Notes: generated by a model not told the origin, from the sequence alone. 64,000 nt of DNA from Agreia sp. PsM10 (GCF_030433855.1 NZ_JARUXC010000008.1:1-64000); one strand, 5' to 3'. Counted from the first letter of the stretch, positions 26,083-34,842 are shown. A program made the numbers and translations.

Positions 26083-26943
26083 TCAGTACAGCGTGGCCTT
26101 GCCGGCCGATTCGAAGAGGTCGATCTTCTGGGCGGCCGTCTCCTTCATCGCGGCGATCGACGGGGGCTGGATGGTGTTGGGCTCGCGCACGCTCGCGTCG
26201 GCCAGCACCTCGCGCATCTTGTTGTGGTACGCCGCCTTGATGTCGGACGAGATGTTGATCTTATTCACTCCGAGCTTCACCGACTCGCCGATCTCGCCGT
26301 CGGGGTTGTTGGATCCGCCGTGCAGCACGAGGGGGATGTTGACCTTCGCCTTGATGCGCTTGAGCAGCTCGAGCTTGAGCTCGGGCTTCATGCTCGCCGG
26401 GTAGATGCCGTGGCTCGTGCCGATGGCGATCGCGAGGCTGTCGACGCCGGTGGCCTCGACGAACGTCACCGCCTCGTCGGGCTCGGTGTAGATGATGGAT
26501 GCGGCGCCGTCCTCGGCCTCGTTGTCGGTCTTGCCGATTGTGCCGAGCTCTCCCTCGACGGAGACGCCCACGGCGTGGGCCGTGTCGACGACCTTCTTCG
26601 TGATGGCGATGTTCTCGTCGAACGGCAGCATCGAGCCGTCGATCATCACCGAGGTGAAGCCGCTCTGAATCGCCAGCAGCACCTGCTCGTAGCTCGCGCC
26701 GTGGTCGAGGTGGATGGTGACCGGCACGCTCGAGCGGTTCGCCCGGGCGATGATCGCGTGCAGCACGTCGGTGCCGATGTGGCTCAGCTCGTCGGGGTGG
26801 ATGGCGATGAGCAGCGGCGACTGCTTCTCTTCGCTGATCTCGAAGAGGCCGTTCATCATGGCGTAGTCGCTGACGTTGAACGCCGGCACGGCGAAGTTGT
26901 TCGCGTTGGCGACGTCGAGAAGGTCTTTTCCGGAAACGAGCAT
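26083..26943 (-). CDS. class II ketose-bisphosphate aldolase (GatY/KbaY/Fba type)
   Basis: 286 residues. Zinc-dependent cleavage of fructose- or tagatose-1,6-bisphosphate-like substrates. Visible: AFNVSDYAMMNGL, zinc ligands in HLDHG (about 78-82), GTSHGIYP and LVLHGGSN, and the phosphate-binding NKINISSDIK segment. Normal length. Lies between the permease and kinase genes in a sugar operon, so it splits the phosphorylated product of the imported sugar. Confidence 0.92.
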   Translation of the reverse strand: MLVSGKDLLDVANANNFAVPAFNVSDYAMMNGLFEISEEKQSPLLIAIHPDELSHIGTDVLHAIIARANRSSVPVTIHLDHGASYEQVLLAIQSGFTSVMIDGSMLPFDENIAITKKVVDTAHAVGVSVEGELGTIGKTDNEAEDGAASIIYTEPDEAVTFVEATGVDSLAIAIGTSHGIYPASMKPELKLELLKRIKAKVNIPLVLHGGSNNPDGEIGESVKLGVNKINISSDIKAAYHNKMREVLADASVREPNTIQPPSIAAMKETAAQKIDLFESAGKATLY

Positions 26944-27007
26944 GGTGGGTTTTCTCCTTGTGTTGTGGTGAGGCGGTGATGTCGAGAGGAAGGGGGTGAA
27001 AGAAGGG

Positions 27008-27934
27008 TCAGCTCTTGACGGCGCCGGCGGTCATGCCGCCGATGAAGTAGCGCTGGAAGAAGAGGAAGAGGATCAGCACGGGGATGCAGCCGAGGATGCT
27101 CATCGCCATCATCTCGTTCCACTCGTAGGAGTTCTGGCCCATGAGCAGCTGGATGCCGATGGGCACCGTGCGCATGTCCTCCGTGCGGGTGAGCGTGAGG
27201 GCGAACAGGTATTCGTTCCACGCGATCATGAACGTGTAGACGCCCACGGAGACGATGCCGGGAATCGAGATCGGCACCAGGATGCGCCAGAGCACGGTGA
27301 GCGGTCCGGCCCCGTCCATGCGGGCCGCCTCGTCGAGCTCCTTCGGCAGGGTGTTGAAGTAGCCGGTCATCATGATGATCGCGTAGGGGAGCGTGAACAC
27401 CAGGTAGGTGAGGATGAGGCCCTGATAGGTGTTGTAGAGGCCCAGCACCACCATGAGTCCGAAGAACGGGATCAGCAGCGTGATCGGCGGAACGGCCTGG
27501 ATGCTGACGATGATCATGTTGATCGGGCGCTTGCCCTTGAACTCGTAGCGGCTGAACGCGTACGAGGCGAGGATCGCCACGAGCAGCGTCAGAGCGGTGA
27601 CGGCCAGCGAGACGACGTAGCTGTTGATGAAGAAGCGCACCTTCGTCGGGTCGGTGAGGATCGTGATGTACGCGTCGAACGAGAACGTCGAGGTGATCAG
27701 CTGCGGCGGGTAGGCGAAGATCTCGGTGTTCGGCTTGAACGAGCTCGAGGCCATCCAGAGGATCGGGAAGGCGGCGAAGGCCGCCCCCGTCAGCAGGAGC
27801 AGGATGATGACGACCTTCGCGAGTCGCTCCTTCGGCCGGCGCCGCGGCTTCTGCGCGGGCGAGCGTCGGGCGCCATCCGGTGTCGTACGAACGGCCGACG
27901 TCTGTTTCTGGGCGAATGTCGTCATGTCAGTCAC
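27008..27934 (-). CDS. carbohydrate ABC transporter permease (MalG type)
   Basis: 308 residues from GTG 27934; an ATG at 27925, directly after the upstream stop, would shorten it by three residues. Six transmembrane helices and the EAA loop (ELDEAARMDGAGPLTVLWRI) that contacts the ATPase subunit. No ATPase gene is present in the operon, so a shared MsiK-like ATPase encoded elsewhere is expected, as is common in actinobacteria. Overlaps the end of the partner permease gene. Confidence 0.93.
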   Translation of the reverse strand: MTDMTTFAQKQTSAVRTTPDGARRSPAQKPRRRPKERLAKVVIILLLLTGAAFAAFPILWMASSSFKPNTEIFAYPPQLITSTFSFDAYITILTDPTKVRFFINSYVVSLAVTALTLLVAILASYAFSRYEFKGKRPINMIIVSIQAVPPITLLIPFFGLMVVLGLYNTYQGLILTYLVFTLPYAIIMMTGYFNTLPKELDEAARMDGAGPLTVLWRILVPISIPGIVSVGVYTFMIAWNEYLFALTLTRTEDMRTVPIGIQLLMGQNSYEWNEMMAMSILGCIPVLILFLFFQRYFIGGMTAGAVKS

Positions 27935-28862
27935 GCGCTTTCTGGTGACGCACGTAGAAGAACGCGAGCACCATGGTGAGAAGAAGGATGAGCACGGCGC
28001 TCGCGGACGCGACGGAGAATTCGTAGCGGCTGAAGGCGAGCTTGTAGGTGTAGGTGCTGAGCATCTCCGTGACGTTGACGGGGCCTCCGCCGGTGGTCAT
28101 CCAGATGAGGGCGAACTGCTGCGAGGTCCAGATGATGTCGAGCACGCTCATGCTGATGATGATCGGCTTCAGCTGCGGCAGGGTCACGTTCCAGAAACGC
28201 TGGAATGCGGATGCGCCGTCGACGCGGGCCGCCTCGTACAGATCGGCGGGCACGCCCTGCAGACCGGCGAGGAGGGTGACCATGTAGAACGAGTAGCCGG
28301 CCCAGATGTTGATGAACGTCACGGCCAGCAGCGCCGTGTCGGGGGACGACAGCCACTCGATGCCCTTGTCGGTCAGGCCGAGCGAGATGAGGATGTAGTT
28401 GATGACGCCGTTCGGGTTCAGCATCAGCCGCCAGAGCACGGCGATGATGGCGACGGTGAACAGCCACGGCAGGATGTAGACGACCCGGAAGAGCGCCTTG
28501 GTGACGTTGCCCACGAGGGGCGAGTTCAGCAGCATGGCGAAGCCGAGGCCGAGCAGCAGGTGTGCGGCGACGCTGACCAGCGTGAAGAAGAGGGTGTTGC
28601 CGGTCGCGGTGCGGAACACCGGGTCGCTCAGCACCTCGACGTAGTTGTCGATGCCGACGAACACCGGATTCTTGTTCGTGATCACGTTGTCCATGAACGA
28701 GTAGCCGATGACCATGATCACGGGGATGAGCATGAGCACGAGCATCACGATGACGGTCGGCGAGAGGAAGGCGTAGGGGGTCAGTCTGCGTGCGGTGGGG
28801 GCCCACCGGGGGGTGCTGCGCTTCGTGCTGACCGGTCTGACGACGGTGTTGGTCGAGGTCAC
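27927..28862 (-). CDS. sugar ABC transporter permease (MalF type)
   Basis: 311 residues, six helices, EAA motif in YEAARVDGASAFQRFWNVTLP. The GTG start at 28862 has AAAGG 8 nt upstream; the 20-odd residues before the first helix are Thr/Arg-rich. Pairs with the MalG-type protein to form the membrane channel. Confidence 0.93.
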   Translation of the reverse strand: MTSTNTVVRPVSTKRSTPRWAPTARRLTPYAFLSPTVIVMLVLMLIPVIMVIGYSFMDNVITNKNPVFVGIDNYVEVLSDPVFRTATGNTLFFTLVSVAAHLLLGLGFAMLLNSPLVGNVTKALFRVVYILPWLFTVAIIAVLWRLMLNPNGVINYILISLGLTDKGIEWLSSPDTALLAVTFINIWAGYSFYMVTLLAGLQGVPADLYEAARVDGASAFQRFWNVTLPQLKPIIISMSVLDIIWTSQQFALIWMTTGGGPVNVTEMLSTYTYKLAFSRYEFSVASASAVLILLLTMVLAFFYVRHQKARD

Positions 28863-28886
28863 TGCAGAAGCCTTTCTGTGAGGGGT

Positions 28887-28934
28887 GGCCGCGCCGAGGC
28901 CGTCCCTCTCTGTGAGGGGGGCCACGGCGCGGCC
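28887..28934 (-). terminator. intercistronic hairpin between binding protein and permease genes
   Basis: GGCCGCGCCG (28887-28896) and CGGCGCGGCC (28925-28934) form a perfect 10-bp stem; the segment also contains a direct repeat TCTGTGAGGGG (from 28875 and from 28910). Placed after the binding-protein stop, it fits a partial terminator or mRNA-stabilising hairpin that gives more binding protein than permease. Confidence 0.55.
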
Positions 28935-28966
28935 GTCAATCGACGGGTGTTTGTGAGGCGAGGGGG

Positions 28967-30256
28967 CTAGAACTCCCCGACCCACGCATCCTGGGCCTTC
29001 TTCAGGCCGTCGTCGACCGACTCGTCTCCCTGCAGAATCGCCTGCAGCTGCTCGTCGAAGAGGCGCATCAGCTGTTCGGCCACCGGCAGTCCGACGAACT
29101 CGTTGGCGGGCTTGCCCTCGGAGTAGATGTCGAAGGCCTCCTTGAACAGCGGGTCGCTCGACGAGAAGTCGGGCACGCTCTTCGTGTTGCCGGGGAACGC
29201 GTTCGCGAGGGTCGACAGCTCGGAGTTCGTCTTCTCGCTCATAAGGAACTGAACGAGCTTCCAGGACTCGGCCGGGTGCTTGCTGCTGGCAGAGACCCCG
29301 ATGCCCCACGAGGCGTAGGGGATTCCACGCTCTCCGGTGAAGCCGTCTTCGGCCGGGATCGCCGAGATGCTGAACTTGAGATCGGGGTTCGACGTGCGGA
29401 TCAGGTCGATGTGCGACAGCGAGTCGATCATCATTCCGACGCGGCCGTTGGTGAACTCCTCGACCTTGTCCTGCTCCTTCATCGTGGCCGAGCCGGGCGC
29501 GATCACGCCGTCGTCGTTCAGGCCCTTGATGTACTCCACCGCAGAGGTGACGTCGTCGTTGGTGACGTCGGGCTTGCCGTCCTTCAGCATGGTTCCGCCC
29601 GACGACCAGACCCACGACATCACGTCGTTCTGGATGCCGTTGGGCGCCTCGGAAGAGAGCGGCAGCACCCATCCGCTCGTGTTGTCGCCGAGCGCCGTCA
29701 CGGCCTTCGCGGCCGTCTCGAACTCGGTTCGGGTCGACGGCGGTGCGGTGACGCCGGCCTTCGCCAGCAGGTCGTCGTTCGTGAAGAGCGGGTAGACGAA
29801 GTTCACGACCGGGATCATCTGCGTCTTGCCGTCGACCTCGATCGTGCTGGCGAGCTCGCTGTCGTCGTAGTTCGCGTCCTTCATCAGAGTGCTCAGGTCG
29901 GCGAGCGCGCCCTGCTTGGCGAAGTCGCTGACCCATGCACCGTCGAGGCCGACGACGTCGGACATCGTGCCTGCTGCGGCACCGGCGAAGAGCTGCTCCT
30001 TCGTGGAGGCGTAGGGGCCGCTGAGAAGCTTGACCTTGATGCCGGGGTTCTCCGACTCGAACGTGTCCATCAGGGTGCGCAGGGCGCCGTCGGGCAGCTC
30101 CGGCTCCCACCACTGGGCGAGTTCGATGGTGACGTCGCCACCCGAGGTGGAGTCGTCGCTGCCGGCGCCTGAGGAGCAGCCGGTGACGAGGGTGAGGGCC
30201 GCTGCGGCAGCCACTGCCGTGGTGATGCCTCTTCTAAAACGAGCTTCTTTGCTCAT
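28967..30256 (-). CDS. extracellular sugar-binding lipoprotein
   Basis: 429 residues of the family 1 solute-binding proteins. A lipoprotein signal ends in LTLVTGC (lipobox Cys about 27). QWWEPELPDGALRTLMDTF and FENPGIKVKLL-type motifs are typical. AGGAG lies 5 nt before the ATG. First gene of the operon, divergent from the DeoR-type regulator. The bound sugar is unknown; the aldolase and kinase downstream suggest a hexose or ketose derivative. Confidence 0.93.
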   Translation of the reverse strand: MSKEARFRRGITTAVAAAAALTLVTGCSSGAGSDDSTSGGDVTIELAQWWEPELPDGALRTLMDTFESENPGIKVKLLSGPYASTKEQLFAGAAAGTMSDVVGLDGAWVSDFAKQGALADLSTLMKDANYDDSELASTIEVDGKTQMIPVVNFVYPLFTNDDLLAKAGVTAPPSTRTEFETAAKAVTALGDNTSGWVLPLSSEAPNGIQNDVMSWVWSSGGTMLKDGKPDVTNDDVTSAVEYIKGLNDDGVIAPGSATMKEQDKVEEFTNGRVGMMIDSLSHIDLIRTSNPDLKFSISAIPAEDGFTGERGIPYASWGIGVSASSKHPAESWKLVQFLMSEKTNSELSTLANAFPGNTKSVPDFSSSDPLFKEAFDIYSEGKPANEFVGLPVAEQLMRLFDEQLQAILQGDESVDDGLKKAQDAWVGEF

Positions 30257-30459
30257 GTCTCTCCTATGAGATGCGGGATCATGCTGTTGAGTGCGCTTTT
30301 GTGCGCCTTATTGATGTGAGAGTAGTCGTGCATGAACGTTAACGCAAGTAATCGCATCTGACTGCGTTCTTGTGCGTCTTTCTCGCCGGTGTTCGAGCCA
30401 ATATCTCGTCGTCGGGCAGCAGGTTGCGTCTTTCTGCGATGTTCTGCTACAAATCAGAC
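30257..30459. promoter_or_regulatory. divergent promoter region with repeated TGCGTCTTTCT motifs
   Basis: The 203-bp gap is AT-richer than the genes. TGCGTCTTTCT occurs at 30373-30383 and 30425-30435, with related TGCGTTCTTGTG at 30363 and CTTTTGTGCGC near 30295, plus the palindrome AACGTT/GTTAAC near 30335. Repeated TGCG-pyrimidine motifs are good candidates for binding sites of the adjacent DeoR-type repressor. Confidence 0.5.
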
Positions 30460-31305
30460 GTGGCCGACTCATCTTCTCTCTCAGACGGCGACGATCAGCC
30501 TCTTCGGCTGCCGGCGGGCCGCAAGGCGGATCTCACGGCGTACGTCACCGAGGTCGGCGAGGTCACGGTGTCGGCGCTCGCCGTGCGATTCGGTGTCTCC
30601 GCCGACACGATCCGGCGAGATCTCGATCAGCTCGACGCCGACGGCTTTCTCGTGCGAACCCACGGCGGCGCGGTGAGCATCGCGGTGATGCCGTCCACCG
30701 AGAAGAAGCTCGACGTGCGCCTCCGACTCCAGCGGTCTGCAAAGGAGAAGATCGGCGCACGGGCGGCGGGGCTCGTCGAGAACGGCTCGGTCGTCATGAT
30801 CAACGCCGGCACCACGACCCTGGCCGTCGTGCGGCATCTCGAGGATCACCGCGAGTTGACCATCGCCACGAACAACCTCCGCATCCCGACCGAGATCTCG
30901 CCGAAGGTGTGCCGCGACCTCTACGTCTTCGGCGGTGCCGTGAGGCTGAGCGGTCAGGCCACCATCGGGCCGATCGGCTTCCAGTTCTCCGACACGGGCA
31001 ACGACCTCGACCTCCACTGCGACCTTGCCCTCATCTCGGTCGGAGCGGTCTCGGCCGAGAGCGGCTTCTCGACGAGCAACCTGGCCGAGGCGCTGATGAT
31101 GAGCGAGATGGTGTCGCGGGCGTCGAAGGTCGCGATCCTCGCGGACTCGTCGAAATTCGACCGCCGACTCTTCGCCCAGGTCGCCGAGCTGGGCAGCGTG
31201 GACTATCTCGTCACCGACGTCGCCCCGGCGGACGAGCTCGCGGAGGCCCTCCGCAAGAACAAGGTCGAGGTGCTCCTTCCGCCGAGCGGCGCATCCGCCT
31301 CCTAG
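30460..31305 (+). CDS. DeoR/GlpR family transcriptional regulator
   Basis: 281 residues from GTG 30460; an ATG at 30439 is also possible and neither has a good ribosome-binding site. N-terminal DeoR helix-turn-helix (VSALAVRFGVSADTIRRDLD, then FLVRTHGGAV) and a C-terminal sugar-phosphate sensor domain (VMINAGTTTLAVVRHL, GFSTSNLAEA, ILADSSKF). Such proteins repress sugar operons and are released by a phosphorylated sugar. Divergent from the binding-protein gene, so it very likely controls the operon 24855-30256. Confidence 0.92.
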   Translation: MADSSSLSDGDDQPLRLPAGRKADLTAYVTEVGEVTVSALAVRFGVSADTIRRDLDQLDADGFLVRTHGGAVSIAVMPSTEKKLDVRLRLQRSAKEKIGARAAGLVENGSVVMINAGTTTLAVVRHLEDHRELTIATNNLRIPTEISPKVCRDLYVFGGAVRLSGQATIGPIGFQFSDTGNDLDLHCDLALISVGAVSAESGFSTSNLAEALMMSEMVSRASKVAILADSSKFDRRLFAQVAELGSVDYLVTDVAPADELAEALRKNKVEVLLPPSGASAS

Positions 31306-31366
31306 ACGCCGCGCGCCCCTCTGGTGTGAGATGGTCGAGGAGAAGGTTCTCGAGGAGGAGATGACG

Positions 31367-31771
31367 ATGGACTTCAATGACCGGATCATCGAGGAGTTCC
31401 GCGCCCACGACGGTCACGTCGAGACGGCGGGCTTCGGCGACAAGCTGATCCTCCTGCACACGATCGGAGCGCGCTCCGGCGAGGAGCGCGTCGCGCCCAC
31501 GATGGCGCTGCGCGACGAGGACTCGTGGCTCGTGTACGCGTCGAAGGCGGGCGCGCCCGACAACCCGGCCTGGTACTACAACCTCGTGCAGAACCCCGAC
31601 ATCACGATCGAGACGCCCCAGGGCGTGGTCGAGGTCAGGGCGCGTGAGCTGCACGGCGACGAACGCGACGCCGCCTGGGCGCAGGTGGTGGCCGTCGCCT
31701 CGGGCTTCGCCGACTATCAGGTCAAGGCGGGCCCGCGTGTGATCCCCGTCCTCCGCCTGACGTCGCGCTGA
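31367..31771 (+). CDS. nitroreductase/deazaflavin-dependent oxidoreductase family protein
   Basis: 134 residues of the F420/FMN-binding split-barrel family (DUF385): LILLHTIGARSGEERVAPTM, the DNPAWYYNLVQNPDITIE segment and a C-terminal RVIPVLRLT. Many relatives use coenzyme F420. A GGAGGAG lies 6 nt before ATG 31367; in-frame ATGs at 31331 and 31361 are less well placed. Stand-alone gene. Substrate unknown. Confidence 0.85.
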   Translation: MDFNDRIIEEFRAHDGHVETAGFGDKLILLHTIGARSGEERVAPTMALRDEDSWLVYASKAGAPDNPAWYYNLVQNPDITIETPQGVVEVRARELHGDERDAAWAQVVAVASGFADYQVKAGPRVIPVLRLTSR

Positions 31772-31780
31772 TCGTCCGGT

Positions 31781-31803
31781 CGTTCCCTGAGCCTGTCGAA
31801 GGG
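31781..31803 (+). repeat. R1 repeat
   Basis: One complete 23-bp copy of the R1 family (central CTTGTCGAA variant CCTGTCGAA) 10 bp after the oxidoreductase stop and before the beta-lactamase gene. Confidence 0.9.
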
Positions 31804-31844
31804 CAGCATGTGACAGCTCGCCCGCGGGCTGGCACACTCGAGGG

Positions 31845-32795
31845 ATGAGAACGAGCTCACGAGACGCGCGACGCATCCGATCGGGTGGTCTGGCGGCCGT
31901 GACGGCAGCGGTCGTGCTCTCTCTGCTCGGAGCCTGCTCGACGCCCGCGCCCAGCCCCACGCCCGCGGCCGTGTCGGAGCCCGTGGTCACGGCCCCTCCG
32001 GCGACGCCGAGCGATCCCACGCCCGCCTTCGCGCAGCTCGAGCAGGAGTTCGACGCCCGGCTCGGCGTCTACGCGCTCGACCCGCTCAGCCGCGCCGAGG
32101 TGGCCTACCGCGCTGACGAGCGGTTCGCCTACGCGTCGACCTTCAAGGCGCTGGCGGCGGGCATCCTGCTGAAGACCGTGCCCGACGAGCAGCTAGACGA
32201 GATCGTCTCGTACGGGGCCGACGAGCTGCTGCCCAACTCGCCGATCACCGAGGCCAATGTCGACGAGGGCATGACTCTCCGGGCCGTGGCCGAGGCGGCG
32301 GTGCGCTTCAGCGACAACACGGCGGGCAACATCGTTCTCGAGCGCCTCGGCGGGCCGGAGGGGTTCACCCAGGCGCTCCGCGACCTCGGAGACACGACGA
32401 GCAGCTCCGACCGCATCGAGACAGAGCTCAACAGCGCGATCCCCGGCGACACCCGGGACACGAGCACACCGCGCGCCTTCGCCCTCGACCTCGCCACCCT
32501 GCTCACCACCGACGCCCTGGGCGCGGCCCAGCAGTCGCAGCTCATCGACTGGATGACCGGCAACGCCACGGGCTCCGAGCTCATCGCTGCGGGCCTGGAT
32601 GCCGGATGGTCGGTCGCGGACAAATCGGGCGCCGGGGCGTACGGCACGCGCAACGACATCGCGCTCGTGTGGCCGCCGAGCGGGTCGCCGATCGTGCTCG
32701 TGATCATGTCGAACCGCCCCACGGAAGACGCGGAGTACGACAACGCCCTCATCGCGCGCGCCACCGAGGCGGCACTCGCCGGCCTCGGCTACTGA
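31845..32795 (+). CDS. class A beta-lactamase (lipoprotein)
   Basis: 316 residues. A lipoprotein signal ends in LLGAC, followed by a Pro/Thr-rich linker and the serine beta-lactamase fold. Catalytic elements: STFK with Ser 98 and Lys 101, SDN in RFSDNTAGN, ETELN of the omega loop with the general-base Glu, and KSGAGAYG. All class A motifs are present, so an active penicillinase is likely. Hydrolyses beta-lactams outside the membrane. No regulator gene is adjacent. Confidence 0.93.
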   Translation: MRTSSRDARRIRSGGLAAVTAAVVLSLLGACSTPAPSPTPAAVSEPVVTAPPATPSDPTPAFAQLEQEFDARLGVYALDPLSRAEVAYRADERFAYASTFKALAAGILLKTVPDEQLDEIVSYGADELLPNSPITEANVDEGMTLRAVAEAAVRFSDNTAGNIVLERLGGPEGFTQALRDLGDTTSSSDRIETELNSAIPGDTRDTSTPRAFALDLATLLTTDALGAAQQSQLIDWMTGNATGSELIAAGLDAGWSVADKSGAGAYGTRNDIALVWPPSGSPIVLVIMSNRPTEDAEYDNALIARATEAALAGLGY

Positions 32796-32801
32796 GCCGC
32801 G

Positions 32802-33470
32802 CTACGCGACCGGCTCGCCCTGCCAGGACTCGACGTGCCAGCCGTCGTCGGGCGAGCCCGTGAGCACAACGATGCCCGTGTTGCCCAGTCCGTGCGTGAC
32901 CGTGAACTCCGGCCCCAGGTTGTCGGCCCGGCCGGCCACCCACACGCGGATCGCGGCGTCGTGGTCGACGATCGCGACCGTGCCGCCATCCGCTCGGTCG
33001 GCCGACGAGGCCTGCTGGGCCCGCCAGATCTCGGCGATGCCACGGTCGAAGCGCTCGAAGAAGTGGTCGCCGCTGAATCCGCCGGGAACGGCGGCGGTGA
33101 AGTCGCCCTGCGCCCAGATGCGAAACGGCGAGGCGTAGGCCGACATGGCCTCGTGATCGCTGCGGTCCTCGAGTTCGCCCGCCTCGATCTCGTGGATGCC
33201 CTCGATCACGGTCAGGGGAAGGCCGGTCGCGCGCGACAGGGGCTCGGCCGTGAGCTGGGTTCGGCGAAGCGTGGATGCGTAGAGCCCGTCGAGAGGCACG
33301 TCGCGGAGGGTCTCGGCGAGGGCCTCGGCCTGCTCGCGTCCGCGTGGAGTGAGCTCGGGCCCCGGCTGGGTCGTCGACAGGATTCCCGCCTCGTTGGCAG
33401 TGGACTCCGCGTGCCGTATGAGAAGCATTCGAATGTGGGATTTCCCTGTTGGAATCCATGTGTGCGACAT
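32802..33470 (-). CDS. histidine phosphatase family protein
   Basis: 222 residues from the first ATG; a start at 33428 (MLLIRHAES) would remove 14 residues and fits family length better. RHAES holds the phospho-accepting His and YASTLRRTQLTAEPL the catalytic Arg; IVDHDAAIRVWV replaces the usual GH motif. Phosphoglycerate-mutase-like fold; substrate unknown. Convergent with the beta-lactamase gene, 6 bp apart. Confidence 0.88.
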   Translation of the reverse strand: MSHTWIPTGKSHIRMLLIRHAESTANEAGILSTTQPGPELTPRGREQAEALAETLRDVPLDGLYASTLRRTQLTAEPLSRATGLPLTVIEGIHEIEAGELEDRSDHEAMSAYASPFRIWAQGDFTAAVPGGFSGDHFFERFDRGIAEIWRAQQASSADRADGGTVAIVDHDAAIRVWVAGRADNLGPEFTVTHGLGNTGIVVLTGSPDDGWHVESWQGEPVA

Positions 33471-33487
33471 AGAGTCAGCCTAACGAC

Positions 33488-33503
33488 GTCCCCGACAGGG
33501 GAC
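33488..33503. promoter_or_regulatory. palindrome GTCCCC-GACA-GGGGAC
   Basis: A perfect 6-4-6 inverted repeat between the histidine phosphatase gene and the formaldehyde dehydrogenase gene, 22 bp before the fdhA start. Either an operator or a 5'-leader hairpin. Confidence 0.45.
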
Positions 33504-33524
33504 CGGTGATCAAGGGAGATCAAC

Positions 33525-34736
33525 ATGGCAGGAAACAGAGCAGTCGCTTATAAAGGGCCGGGCGAAGTCGAGGTCATCGATATCGACTACCCCACGTTCG
33601 AACTGAAGGACGGGCCGGGGGTGAATCCCGCGAACGTCGGCCGCAAGGTGCCCCACGGCGCCATCATCAGGACCGTCGCCACGAACATCTGCGGCTCCGA
33701 CCAGCACATGGTGCGAGGCCGCACGACGGCGCCGGTGAACCTCGTTCTCGGCCACGAGATCACCGGTGAGGTGGTCGAGGTCGGCCCCGGGGTGGAGTTC
33801 ATCAAGGTCGGCGACCTGGTGAGCGTTCCGTTCAACATCGCCTGTGGGCGGTGCCGCAACTGCAAGGAGCGCAAGACGGGCATCTGCCTCAACGTGAATC
33901 CCGACAGGCCGGGCAGCGCCTACGGCTACGTCGACATGGGCGGCTGGGTCGGCGGCCAGGCCGAATTCGTTCTGGTGCCCTACGCCGACTGGAACCTGCT
34001 GAAGTTCCCCGACAAGGATCAGGCCCTCGAGAAGATCATGGACCTGACCATGCTGTCCGACATCTTCCCGACCGGATTCCACGGAGCGGTCACGGCCGGC
34101 GTCGGGGTCGGGTCGACGGTGTACGTCGCGGGTGCCGGCCCTGTCGGTCTCGCGGCGGCGACGAGCGCGCTGCTGCTGGGAGCGGCGGCGGTGATCGTCG
34201 GCGACTTCAATGACGATCGCCTGGCGCAGGCGCGCAGCTTCGGATGCGAGACGGTCAATCTGGGAGCCGGCGAGCTGGTCGACCAGATCGAGCAGATCCT
34301 CGGCGTTCCCGAGGTCGACTGCGGCGTGGATGCCGTGGGCTTCGAGGCCAGGGGTCACGGCGGCGGCGAGGCGCCGGCGACGGTGCTGAACTCGCTGATG
34401 GACGTGACCGCGGCCGGAGGCGCCCTCGGCATTCCGGGACTGTACGTCACGGGCGACCCGGGCGGAGTCGACGAGGCGGCGCAGAAGGGTTCGCTGTCGC
34501 TCAGCCTCGGCACCGGATGGGCCAAGTCGCTGTCGTTCACCACCGGCCAGTGCCCGGTGATGAAGTACAACTACGGTCTGATGCAGGCGATCCTGCACGA
34601 CCGCGTGCACATCGCCAAGAACGTGAACGCGAAGGCGATCTCGCTCGACGATGCACCGCGCGGCTACGCCGAGTTCGATGCGGGAGCGGCCACGAAGTAC
34701 GTGCTGAACCCGAACGGCTACCTCGACGCGGCATAG
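33525..34736 (+). CDS. fdhA: glutathione-independent formaldehyde dehydrogenase
   Basis: 403 residues, close to Pseudomonas putida-type FdhA. A zinc alcohol dehydrogenase: catalytic-zinc residues in NICGSDQH and GHEITGEV, structural-zinc cysteines in CGRCRNCKERKTGIC, and the NAD-binding GAGPVGLAAA. It oxidises formaldehyde to formate without an external thiol, using tightly bound NAD. A formate-dehydrogenase-like enzyme lies 1.5 kb away and could take the formate further. AAGGGA precedes the ATG. A perfect 23-bp inverted repeat follows the gene. Confidence 0.9.
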   Translation: MAGNRAVAYKGPGEVEVIDIDYPTFELKDGPGVNPANVGRKVPHGAIIRTVATNICGSDQHMVRGRTTAPVNLVLGHEITGEVVEVGPGVEFIKVGDLVSVPFNIACGRCRNCKERKTGICLNVNPDRPGSAYGYVDMGGWVGGQAEFVLVPYADWNLLKFPDKDQALEKIMDLTMLSDIFPTGFHGAVTAGVGVGSTVYVAGAGPVGLAAATSALLLGAAAVIVGDFNDDRLAQARSFGCETVNLGAGELVDQIEQILGVPEVDCGVDAVGFEARGHGGGEAPATVLNSLMDVTAAGGALGIPGLYVTGDPGGVDEAAQKGSLSLSLGTGWAKSLSFTTGQCPVMKYNYGLMQAILHDRVHIAKNVNAKAISLDDAPRGYAEFDAGAATKYVLNPNGYLDAA

Positions 34737-34747
34737 CTCCCGCAGTC

Positions 34748-34796
34748 CGTTCCCTGAGCTTGTCGAAGGGCATCCCTTCGACAAGCTCAGGGAACG
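34748..34796. terminator. perfect hairpin from two facing R1 repeats
   Basis: R1 copies at 34748-34770 and 34774-34796 face each other with a 3-nt spacer (CAT), giving a perfect 23-bp stem 12 bp after the fdhA stop codon. A third partial copy follows at 34801-34811. The stem is strong enough to terminate or protect the fdhA transcript, though no T-tract follows. Confidence 0.75.
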
Positions 34797-34842
34797 CGGT
34801 CTCAGGGAACGGGCGGGAATAGATTCCCCAGGGGCCGCGTTC

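Noticed and set aside
30320-30350. -35/-10 promoter for the binding-protein operon (TTGCGT, 17 bp, TACTCT on the minus strand)
   Set aside because: Spacing is good, but the -10 matches the consensus at only three of six positions; too weak to list as a feature.
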